Positions 34,773-45,326 of a stretch of 64,000 bases of DNA are shown piece after piece (within the stretch, counting starts at the first letter, position 1; each line of letters opens with the position of its first letter). Source of the DNA: Balanoglossus misakiensis (taxonomy: Eukaryota > Hemichordata). Below the pieces are notes generated by a model, which was not told the DNA's origin, did no database searches, and worked only from the letters and a program-made list of their open reading frames with translations. Both the position numbers and the translations under genes were made by a program. Location: contig CM082578.2 of NCBI GenBank assembly GCA_040954595.2, positions 12,338,001-12,402,000 of the forward strand. Direction: 5' to 3'.

Positions 34773-36759
34773 TTTAAAAACGCCGGACCAGCCTGGATTT
34801 TCATATCAAATGTGTGTATTTCTGTAGTTTTATAAGACAATAGACAAGGAGTACGAGACGTGTAGCTCTTCTCTATATGTGTATCCTCATCCCCCGTTAT
34901 TTTGTGAGAAATTTCTCCCCCGAACAAAGAAAGAGGACTAAAACATTTTGTATCCAAATGGGATATATATATTATACCATAGATTTGAAATGAAGGACAA
35001 TTTTGAGAGTTTAAGCTTTATCTTTTACAAGAAATTTGAGTATAATGAATGAATTTGATAGATTTTTGCGTCAATGAGATCTCAGAAGTAGTTACTATAT
35101 ATATAAATATGAGAAATAGGCCACTGTCTTATTGAAATGTAGTTATTTTCTCACACAAAAATCTAAATGAATGTAAAAGTTTTGACTGATGGAATATTTG
35201 TTTTTACCGGTGTACATTACCTGTAATATTTCCTATTGTGTACAAGTTCAATGTCATGTCCAATTTTTTTCCCCGAAACTTTGTGTCTGGCAATTTGTAT
35301 AGGCTTTTGAATTCAGATGTCCTCACCCTAGTGTGACAGATGTATTTTTTTGCTTGCGAAGTACTTTTGCAATTCTATTTTATTTCAGTTTCAGTATTTT
35401 ACTCAGAGACTTTACTATAGAAGGGTTGAAAGTAGTGAACCCATGTGACGAATGATTTAGTGAAGCTGAGACATCTTGTTTTTTTTAGGAGGAACTTTTT
35501 TCAATGTGTTTGCCAGACTCCGTAAAATGGCAAAATATAAATATCCAAAAGTTTTTTTAAGAAAAAAAAAGAATAATGGTTGAATGTAGCAGTGTTTTTT
35601 TTCTTTGATATGTGTGAAAAAAAAGAGGCGATAAAAATAGGTCCACGCTTACATGTTAAATCAGATGACTGATATTTACCACGGCAGCTGTAACAGTGAT
35701 GTGTTTTTGCATTGGTTTGACTTCCGTTCGTAACTTGATCAATTCCCTGGGTGAGGGATTGCCTACATGGTCCTACTTTATGAGAATCATTGTGATGAAG
35801 TCCATTGCTGTTATTCTGAAGTATGAGACAAGCTGGTCAGTACTCCCTGTGACCATGGACAGGGTGCCAAATCTTGGAGAGCGCCCCCAACCTTCTAATA
35901 TACCATACCACATGTACAATGTGGGCAAAGATGTCAAACTTTTGCAATTTTCAATGGTCAACAATCGCCCAAGAAATTCACGAATGATTGCAGTTTGGGG
36001 GAAAATTTTCACATTTAGTGATTCAATTTTTAATTTGATTTCCATATACAACCAACCTGATGCAGTTTTGTTCGTTTCTGTGGGAACATGCAAGGCAGCT
36101 TTCCTAAACATACCACAATTACAACAGGAATTGTACATTGTTAATATTGACCAAAGGTTATGGACTGCCACAAAATAATAGTCTATTTTCACGGACAAGA
36201 AGGAATATTTTGAGGGTAAGTGTCAGAAATTTGACAGTTTTCCTGTACAGTCATTTAATTGCTCTTGCTGTAAGATAGCATCACGTTTTACAAGAAGCTT
36301 GGCATAAAATGGGGGTCAAAATTAACTTAGCCAGATAAAAATTGTTTTAACCTGAATAAACCTGGTTGGTTATTACAACAGTCTACCAGATACCTTAACA
36401 ATTGTACTTTCCCATCTCACCATAGATGAAGGAATATCAAATTGAGCCTGATATTTCTGTGAACTTAAAATAAATAAGCCATCAAATTGAAATAAAAGTA
36501 ATGTCAATTGTGAGCGATTTTGGCCCTTAGATAACTGAAGTTGTACTGGTGTGGGGGGGGTATCTTTGTCGATGTATGCATTTTCTTTTAGTTCAGAGCA
36601 TGTTTTTTTTATCCAGATGTCACTGATGATGTATACAAGTTACCCATTTTATTTGACAATAAAAGAAAGTAAAAGCTCAAATATTTACTGTTAGATATGA
36701 CACTTTACTTGTCCTTTATAATAAATCTGCTTATCAGATTGATCGAGCTGCAGTGAATC
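34773..36759 (+). other. long 3' UTR of SET and upstream flank of PLCXD
   Basis: AT-rich sequence with several candidate poly(A) signals; the last is AATAAA at 36658-36663, only about 100 bases before the next start codon. Frames of 160 (+) and 141 (-) residues overlap around 35.7-36.2 kb; the plus one starts with GTG and neither resembles a known family, so I do not call them genes. A long 3' UTR is usual for SET. Confidence 0.5.
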
Positions 36760-39608
36760 ATGGGTAAATTCACTCGCACCAAATCTTACAAAATGGCGGA
36801 GGTCGATACAGTAGAAGCAGCCGCTACCAGCTCAGAAACAGATTTCTCCAACTGGATGGCAAATCTGCCCGCGAGGTTATGCTGTGAACCACTGAAGAAT
36901 ATTGCAATTCCAGGTAAGATGCCCACTTTGCATTATTTGCTACTGCTAATTAATGACATGCGTGCGTCCGTCGCGCCGGCGGCCGGATGAATCTGTATTG
37001 CATGTACATGTAAACAAACTTTTAAAACGCCTATTCACGATGGTCAGTGTAGTAGTGCAGTGTGTACTTTACCCAGTGTCTCCCTAGAACATGCAGTAAA
37101 CTGGTTGTGTGCCAGGTCGACAAGTGGCGCCGACCTTCGAAAAATGTAAGTCACAAAATGTATGAACTGCGCCCATCAGCACAGTTCCTTGTAAGTTGTG
37201 TGTGAGGGCGTGATATTGACAGTGCCTTCGTTGCTATGAATTTTCGTCAAGTTGTGGAAACAGACTGCTCTCCTCATTTTTATCAATCAAAACATGACAA
37301 CTCATTGAGTGGAACATCGTTTAGTATCCTAGTACATTTGTACTGTCCACGATCAGTGGTTGAAGTTTTAAAAAAAAATTGTTGCATCTTACTAACAAGC
37401 ACAAAAATTCGTCTGGTTCCAGTTCTGGACGATTATGGTATTAGGTAAACAATATATTGGCCTATGTACTGGTTTATAGATTATGATCACTCAAGTAACT
37501 TGTCAAACAGTTAAATTTTTCAGTTTCTAATAAGCAGGTGATTATTTTAAACACGCCTAGTAGCGGTTGTACAATGCATTATTTGTACATATGTTTGCGC
37601 TACATGTATATTGACAGGGCCAGACATTGTGTAAAAATACCCATGAAAATCATCTCTTTCTGGTATATATGATTACAAAGGTTTCATGGTTTCTGAAAAT
37701 GTATCCCACGTTTTAAAAAGTTTTCATAATTAATTTATGATAAACGATAAATTTTCAAGTATTTTGTCTTTCACATACATGTGTATGCATGTTGTGGGTA
37801 ACATTGGGGTGCATGCCATATATTAAATTTCAGAAAGAGGTCTCAGTTGGAAATTTCATTTAGTGTAAATCCAATTGGCAACAGACGCTGTTTGTTCGAT
37901 GCTGCGCAGTTGCCAACTGATGCCGATTTGTTTTTTGACACTGGTTGCTACGGACACCAGAGTCAACAAGAGAACAGAGCAAATTCCCATATCATTGGGG
38001 AACTTGAGCCCATGATTTATCACGTACGTCACCACAAAGAGTCGGTAATCTGGGAGCTTTTGGCTGAGATCATTTATCACACTGCTGTCCGGCAAAGTTG
38101 TCAATATGTAAAGGATGGTAATGACGCTGACGCCCGCTAGCCGTAGTTCCATTGGCGCCAGCAAGCGTTGTTGAGCGTAACATTGATTATGGAGGGTTAT
38201 ATTAGAGGGAGCTCAGTTCTCACTGTGTTGCTGAGCATGTGTCCAAGCACCAAAGCATGCACACTGACAAATGCACCCGTAGACCTTCAGAGCTTAATAT
38301 TAACAAGTTCTATCAATCACTAGCTTTTTAGTTGTTGTTTTTTATTACCCTCTGTAGGAATGGTGGAATTAGCTGGTAGTGCGTAGTGTGGTGTTCATTC
38401 TCACGTTTGCCCCTCTGTGAACATCTGTGTCAGGAGCCAATATTCAGAGATTAATTAAATGCCTGCATCTGAGTTTCAACAATTTGCTGTCACAATTCAG
38501 ATCTTACTGCGTGTTTGTGGTTTCACATCTACTGTTCTGGAACCTATCTACTGTTCTGGTATTCGTTAAAAATTTAAAAAAATCACTTTTTCCATTCAAA
38601 ATGTTCCCAGTTTTGAGGTCTTTACATAAAACAGCAAGTCAACAAGCCATAGGTCATGAATTTAAATGTCGTGCATTGGTTCATCCTCTGTCTTGCCTGT
38701 GTGTTTTATATCCTGATTGTTTGATGCACATTCCATGTCAATAACGGTACCACCACTCTCCTGTTCGTTCTTCAGGATCTCACAACTCTTTTTCCAGCAG
38801 TCTGGATGTCAAGTCCGGAGTCGCTCCGGGATCGCCGGACACCATCAGGAACCTGGTCTCGGTGTTCGGGAGCGCCGCCAAGGAAATCGTCTACAAGTGG
38901 TCCGTCAACCAGAGTCTCGGCTTCACAGAGCAACTGGAGCGCGGCATCCGTTACTTTGATCTTCGGGTGTCGGCCTGCTCGGGCGGGCAAGACGCGTACT
39001 TCGTCCACGGGCTGTACGCGGGGAAGGTGGCGGACGCCATGAAGGAGATCAACGTCTGGTTGGAGGGCCACCCGAAGGAGGTGGTGCTGCTGGACTTCAA
39101 CCACCTGTACGAGATGGAAGGGGAGCACCACGCCCAGCTGACGCGGCAGCTCGTCGACGTATTCCGGGGCAAGATCTGCCCCCACATCGAGGTGGACGGC
39201 TGCGCCTTGAACGTGCTGTGGGACAACCAGTGGCAGGTGATCGTCTTCTACCACGACGACGCGGCCGACGGCAACCACAACCTGTGGCACGGGCGCTGCA
39301 TCGCCTCGCCCTGGCCGCGGACCGCCGAAGCCCCCAAGTTGGTCAACCTCTTGGAGGCCTTCCACACCCGGGGCAGGAATCCGGACAAGTTTCACGTGAC
39401 CCAGGGCGTCCTGACCCCGACCGGCACCACCATCCTGGCGAACATCGGGAAGGATTTGAGAAGCATTTTCGGCCTCACCGCCATTAAGAATTTACAGTTT
39501 TATCTCAGGGACAAGAAAATCGGTGCCAAAGGTATCAATATTGTGATAGCAGATTTTATTGAATTGAACGATTTTGTACCCAGCGTACTGGCCCTTAATG
39601 ATCGGTGA
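36760..39608 (+). CDS. PI-PLC X domain-containing protein (PLCXD type)
   Basis: Two exons, 36760-36913 and 38776-39608, give 328 residues (human PLCXD1-3 are about 305-325). The junction rebuilds NIAIPGSHNSF, the hallmark start of the X domain. The family comprises small phosphatidylinositol-specific phospholipase C-like proteins without PH, EF-hand, Y or C2 domains. The two catalytic histidines are visible at about residue 54 (PGSHNSF) and 129 (YFVHGLY). Other conserved pieces are QLERGIRYFDLRVS, LEGHPKEVVLLDFNHLY and KIGAKGINIVIADFIE. Two ATGs with good context open the frame, 36760 and 36793; I use the first. The second sits in AAAATGGCGGAGG. No signal peptide or membrane helix is seen. 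Exon 2 is markedly GC- and CpG-rich (for example 38.8-39.4 kb), unlike the genes to the left. I cannot assign it to PLCXD1, 2 or 3. Confidence 0.93.
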
Positions 39609-40256
39609 CAAGTGTAGGCATGGCAGCGACTCACAGTTGTAGCTCCTACACATGTGCTATATATATATGTATCAGGCGCGAATTGTATTCTATGTGTTAG
39701 CTCAAAGCTTACTATCCAGCACAGCCCTACTCAGCAGCATTAGGGTTGAATTATTTCCCCGGAAACTCTCCCTAATTCGCCTCTCAATCTCTATTTGAAA
39801 TGGAATGATTTTTTCCATCAGTGATCACTGAAATGCTGCTGGGCATAAGGTTTTCCCTGACTATACAAATGTGAAAACTATCACAGATACCAAAGTATGT
39901 TTGGTGCGAGCAAAGTAGTTGCAGATGCCTCGCTCTACCCTATCCTCTGTTGGCAATGTCTTCTGCTCGTACGGGTATTGATACAAGGAACGGATTGGCA
40001 GAGTGTCAATAGGTCAAAATGCCTATTACTGGTTAATCCAAACTCTATGTAAATGCTGTCTGTTCAACAAAGCCAGGGTGCCCCACAAGTCAACCCCAAT
40101 TTCTAAATTGGCACATGCATGTATCGGTTGGATGTAATTATATCCAATATGCATAATCGCTATATTTAAATACCCCTTTTCCGGCAAATGCGCCGTCTCA
40201 TTCAATATACCACAGACATACTAGGTAACAATACAAGCGGCGTAGTGGCATTCACT

Positions 40257-40262
40257 ATTAAA
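40257..40262 (+). terminator. possible polyadenylation signal of the PLCXD gene
   Basis: ATTAAA about 650 bases after the stop. It is the first acceptable signal I see; no AATAAA lies nearer. Confidence 0.25.
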
Positions 40263-41346
40263 TGAAGGCTGCCCAGTGATGTAAGTGATTGTCTGGCCTG
40301 TCTGGCGTTTGCATGAATAGCAGTCAGGCACTAATGGGAGCCAATCAAATTTCAATTTCCACTTCTCAGCCGCAAGACGTAGATTTTATAGCGGGATCAA
40401 CCCTGCCACAAGATCTGCGTTGTCAATTTATCCGAATTTGCCGAGGATAACGCGGTGCATTAAGTGAGATTTGGGGGTGTCTCTCACGATGGCCCGATGG
40501 AATTCGGAAATGAGAACAGAAGCAGAGAAATCAATCTCCCGTTCAGTCTGTCGAACAGATTAATGCATGATCCCAGTTCATCATGTTTCAGAATTAACAC
40601 CCAAAAAAATCCCCCACAACTTGTTTTTACCATACTCAGGAAAAAAAGTCAAGGGTTTTCAAGTACGAATAGACAAGTGCCAGATCCTCCTTGCCATATT
40701 TATCTAAAATATTACGCAGGCGTGTGTCCCTCATTCCTACCTTATTGATTGTTAAAATGACTGATCGATGAATCAAACTCACTACAGCAAATTAATTTGT
40801 ACCTCATTGCCGTCTGAGATTGCCATCAACATCAACTTGCCACCAGACTCAGTGTGTGTTATGAATAAGACTCAGAAAGTGAAACTTGTAGTGTTTTTTT
40901 TATATCACAATGAAAATCAGCACTTTGGTGAATTCAGAGATACACACATAATAGTTTCTACAGACTGTGACACTTGCAAGTGTCCCTTATTGTACATTTG
41001 TTCAGGTCATAATGGATTCGGGAGTGGACATTGGGCTCGTTACACTCACAAAGAAGGTCATTTATGGCTGTTAAAAGTACTCTGTCTTGTTTTAGTGCTT
41101 TTGTTTCAATAGGTAGTTAATGCAATGTACACGCAAACTCTTTTACTAGCAGACTGTGACCAACTCAGACTTTTTAAGTATATTTGTGTGTGGGTGCATC
41201 CACGGTGTGTGATGATAATTTAGATAGGGGAAAATGCAATCAAATGCACATTGAATTGGGAAAGATTATTTGAATTGGAGAAAGAAGCAACGAATCATTA
41301 GCTGAGTTGCGTAAGCAGCCATTCAAGCAAGAGATACGATCTTCTC

Positions 41347-41372
41347 ATCATTCATTCATTCATTCATTCATT
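41347..41372 (+). repeat. short (TCAT)n microsatellite
   Basis: About six units of TCAT in a row. It is a simple repeat; no function is implied. Confidence 0.8.
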
Positions 41373-42497
41373 TACCGGAGCTTTGATATTGCTCTGAGGC
41401 AGACATGCTCGGGTCGACTATCCACACAAAGTCGAGAGCAGTCGTATAATTTACCCATCATGGTACACGTGTATCCAGCAGCAAGTCAAACATGGTAATC
41501 AAACGTAATATCGCGGACGCCCACTCCAGTTTCGCTCTCTCCTCAGATTATATTTACATGTGCGCTAGACAGAGGTCACCTGGGGAGGTTTGCAGTAATA
41601 GGGCCACGGGTTGCCGGTGACGAAAGTCTCAGATGTTGTGCCGTCTAAGTCAAATTTGCAATGATCGTGTCGGTTGTTCCCTCTCGCTAATTGCTGGTCG
41701 TTCTATTCCTCGCATCCTGTCATTCGACAAACACTGCTCCCCAACTCCGGGTGTCGGAAATTGAAATGTTTTCACGCAAGAACGTTCCCAATTTTCCATT
41801 GTATATACAGAAGTGGAATTATGTTCCGTTGCACCGCGAACGCTGTGGGCCTAAACACACTCCGACATCTAATAAACTCAGCCACGTTGGTTATTCTATA
41901 TATAGTATCCCTTTCGTCTCAAAGGTTTCATTTTTCTTGTTAGCCACTCACACAGGGACATGATTGGTTGTCCGGCTGTAGGAAGGAAGGCTGTCTCCGC
42001 ACACAAAACCAACAACTGAATTCCTCGGTGATCACTCAGAGATTTTCTTTTGTTGTCCCACTTTGTAATCAACAAGCCCCAGCTAGAGTTTCACCGGTCT
42101 TTCTTTGAAAAATAGAAGACCTGAAATCCCAGGAGCAGGGGCCACTGTGTGATACATGTATTGAATTTCCACACAACAGGGATCAGAAAATGTGTAAATG
42201 ATCCTGGATCTTTTGCCTAACAAAATGCTTGCATGTAAAACTAGAAATTAATAGAAAGTCATGGTATCAAAACACTGGGTTCACTGGATGCAGTTTTTCT
42301 GTCAATTGATGGCTACATAGTGTAGGTATACCCAATATGTTGATTCTTCACTCCAGTTTTAAAGAACGTTTTGTACAAGTGTAAGCAGGCAGATACTACT
42401 AGTTATTACAATAACATCGTTTAGCATGAGTTGCAAACTGAAAGTATGGAAATTATGAGGTTTACTTCAAACTTGTGGCTGCATACCTTTGACGAGG

Positions 42498-42511
42498 GCG
42501 CCACCTAGAGT
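42498..42511 (-). promoter_or_regulatory. CTCF-like site A
   Basis: On the minus strand ACTCTAGGTGGCGC matches 12 of 14 positions of the CTCF core CCASYAGRKGGCRS. A second site in the same orientation lies 8.2 kb to the right. Confidence 0.35.
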
Positions 42512-42915
42512 TAAGAAAGCATTCGCACATGCACGTGAGTCAATGTCAGTTTTACGAGTGATTTACCTGTTTGTAGTTTAAAATGTTCCCAATTCTCAAT
42601 GTCTTTAAGCCCATTAGCTGTAGCTTTTGGCCATTTCTTCAGCATTTATGCAGTTTCTTGTTCGACTCGCTTAAACCAGTATATTGCTAATCAACAACGC
42701 CCATATGTGTACATGCCGCGCTATTGCAAGGGAAAAAGTCGATTTACCCCAGATATTTTCCCCCGAAATCGATCTCAGGTTGATGTAAATTATAAATATT
42801 AGACATGTAATTTCATACCGGTTGGCAAAGGGGTTCTGGACGAAACTGAGCTGAGATATTAAAAAACAGAATACCTCCTACGGCCGGCAAGCCAGGTAAT
42901 AAAAGAAATCTGGCG

Positions 42916-43152
42916 TCACGTGATGCTACCATCTACTCGGATTGGAAAATGGAGGAAAAGCGTAAGGTATTATCAGCCATTCGGTTAGGCGGTGAGAAAT
43001 CAAAACCACACGCGACGACAGACCCGGGATCTCTCGGTCGTAATAACAGTGCCGAAGACAAGTCATTTAAAAAGATGTATGGACATATCCCATGGCGACA
43101 CCAGTCTGCCTATAGTTTGATGCACACAATGACAAAGCATTTGATTAAATGA
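42916..43152 (+). CDS. possible small gene or first exon with E-box/CCAAT promoter
   Basis: TCACGTGA (42916-42923) and a reverse CCAAT box (GATTGG, 42940-42945) are followed directly by AAAATGG at 42947. The frame from the ATG at 42949 runs 67 codons and begins MEEKRKVLSAIRLGG. I do not recognise it. The arrangement is very like the SUV39H start (E-box, CCAAT, then ATG within 60 bases), which is why I list it. A donor-like AAGAT-GTATGG near 43075-43083 could splice it to later exons that I did not find. Confidence 0.25.
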   Translation, partial: SRDATIYSDWKMEEKRKVLSAIRLGGEKSKPHATTDPGSLGRNNSAEDKSFKKMYGHIPWRHQSAYSLMHTMTKHLIK

Positions 43153-43984
43153 ATAGCAAGGTCTGTGGTGTTATAATTTTCCCGTGTTTTTAGCGCAAGA
43201 CTTCTACTTTCTAGTTTTCTTGAAAATCGGGGACGCGTCCTTGGATGTGGACTGACCAAAATAAATAGGCCGAGTATTAGATTTGCGACATGCACGCATC
43301 TGTCTTCAGAGATCTTGTTTGAGATTTTGTATTAATCCGAGCAAATGGTATGACGTCGATGCAGTCAAAGAGATTCACATGCAGAGCGGAGTCGGTAATG
43401 CCAATAGCTGAAACGTGGCTATAGGTATTTGTATAAAGGTATTCTTAGCTTAGCGAAATGGGAATGCAAATTGATTTCGTATCATGACAACACTTAGGCC
43501 GTTTTCTTGGTATTAAATCTAGAGCGAGCTGTACGGCATTCCAGTGTAATGTGTATGTAATCTCCCATGAATTATATTGTACCTCTGTGACCCTATTCCC
43601 AATATCGCGATTCCATTTTCCACGAGATTATGGCTATAAATCACTGGTTTCGACGGATGAGCGGTGAGCGAGAACACTACTTCAGTCGCAATGGGGGATG
43701 GGGGTCAGCTAGTCTGAAACTATCAGGAAAACAGGAGCCGAGATGATCCGGGTTTTATATGCTCAAATTAAAATGAACGAAATGCAAATCCTTCAAAGTA
43801 CATGTACATATGTATACTCACTACGGCATTCCTTGATGATCATCTGTATATGTCAGGCCCTATTCAAGTTTTCTCAACTTGCTTCCAGCTAATGCAGTTG
43901 TAAAATTATATTCAGTCTCGATTAGAAAAAAATATATGCATACATACGGGATTCAAGGTGCTAAGTAATTATCAGAAAATTCGA

Positions 43985-43997
43985 CCCCCCCCCCCCC
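43985..43997 (+). repeat. 13-base C homopolymer
   Basis: Thirteen consecutive C in non-coding sequence. A similar run of about 11 C lies at 48748-48758. Confidence 0.85.
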
Positions 43998-44170
43998 TGT
44001 TGTAGCCCGTGGTGGTTCATTCTTTGCGCGTCGACTACCTTTCCCTAATCTGCTCCCTAAAGCATTTTGAAATGTGATTTGACTTCCCATCAATTGTTAG
44101 ATGTACTGTGAACTATCGAATGTCACGCACGGATGTAAATTCATTGTCAACATCTTCCTGTTAAATACAC

Positions 44171-44385
44171 ACTGGTTTTTAAAGACTCGCGGTTTGTAAG
44201 TCTATAGCCAGAGTACTAGCATATAGCCAGGAACGTGTATATGCGCATACCATAAGTAGTTGTTGCACGTGACAGAATCTTGCTGATCGCAAACTGGTTA
44301 TAAAGGCTCGCGAGTCTGTAGTCAGTGATGTTGTGTGTTGGTGTATATGTCTATAGTCAGAGTACATAGCAAGGGATGTGTAAGC
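44171..44385 (+). repeat. degenerate tandem duplication
   Basis: Copy A (44171-44239) and copy B (44292-44385) share, in order, ACTGGTT..AAAG-CTCGCG, TCTATAG-CAGAGTAC and a final G-TGTGTA string, with insertions in copy B. Copy B has turned or kept TTATAAAGG, a good TATA box. It looks like an old local duplication. Confidence 0.5.
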
Positions 44386-45095
44386 GTTTAGCAGAAGAAG
44401 AAAATGCAGTCAATAAACATTCATTGACAAAATACTGGAAAAAAAGTACCGCATCCGTGATCGCCTTTATATACAAAACACATCGTACTATACATTTGCG
44501 GCGAATTTGATTGATAGCGATTGGCTTAACCATCAAATCAAAATTGCGCATTTTCTTCAAACAACCTCTTATAAGCTTCTGTCTCATGAAATATCGTTCA
44601 TCTAATGTAACATTCGATAGGGAACTATAAATCAATAAAGACAAAATTGATGATTTTCCCCTTGAACTCTGAAAACGAATGCACATAAGACGTTGACCCT
44701 CTGACTCTTTTAATTGGTTGAACCGTAATAAAAAAAAAGATGTAGATCCTAGGCCTGTAGGTGCACAGTGACCCCATCGGTTTTTCTCATAATTCGTGAT
44801 TTACGCAATAATGTGGAGGAATTCGGTGAGGGAGATCTCCCGTGGAGATATTATATGAGTACTTAGTAACCCGAAGAAAGGTACTCGCCTGGGCGCTTCG
44901 TAATGAAATATGGCCCGCATTTAACTCCCTAGGGGCCCAGTTTGACGGATGTCAGCCGGATCTCTTTGAGTAGGAAAAAACCTCAAGTAAATTCTGTGCA
45001 ACGGCTGCTTTTTTCTTTCTGTCGTCGGCTGCATTCCCATAGTTTCCCGTTCCATCGCTCGTATACTTTGTTTTTTCTCTCCGTGTACTTGTGAC

Positions 45096-45326
45096 CACGT
45101 GACATGTACGCCACGTGCCCCACGTAAAATTAGGTAAAATTTGGAATCTATCTACATGTATCTGACTTGCTTGAAAATGGATCTCTGTTACAAAAGATAA
45201 CCCACTCGGAAGATAACGAGTACGGGAAGTGCTCACGCGGAAGGTACGCAAATTACAGAAGTACGTACCAAACGGAAACTCGAGACCCATTTCAGCAGGG
45301 ACACTTCAAAGTAAAGGGATCACGTG
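45096..45326. promoter_or_regulatory. cluster of CACGTG E-boxes
   Basis: CACGTG at 45096, 45112 and 45321, plus CACGT at 45121. The first two are 16 bases apart, about one and a half helical turns. This is the densest E-box group in the window and has no gene next to it that I recognise. bHLH-zip factors (USF, MITF/TFE, Myc) bind this core. Confidence 0.35.

Noticed and set aside
35696-36198. Overlapping 160- and 141-codon frames on both strands
   Set aside because: They lie in the expected SET 3' UTR, the plus one starts with GTG, and neither resembles a family.
37847-38140. Open frames inside the PLCXD intron
   Set aside because: Single-frame, no splice context matching the PLCXD reading frame; the direct junction 36913 to 38776 already rebuilds the conserved X-domain start.
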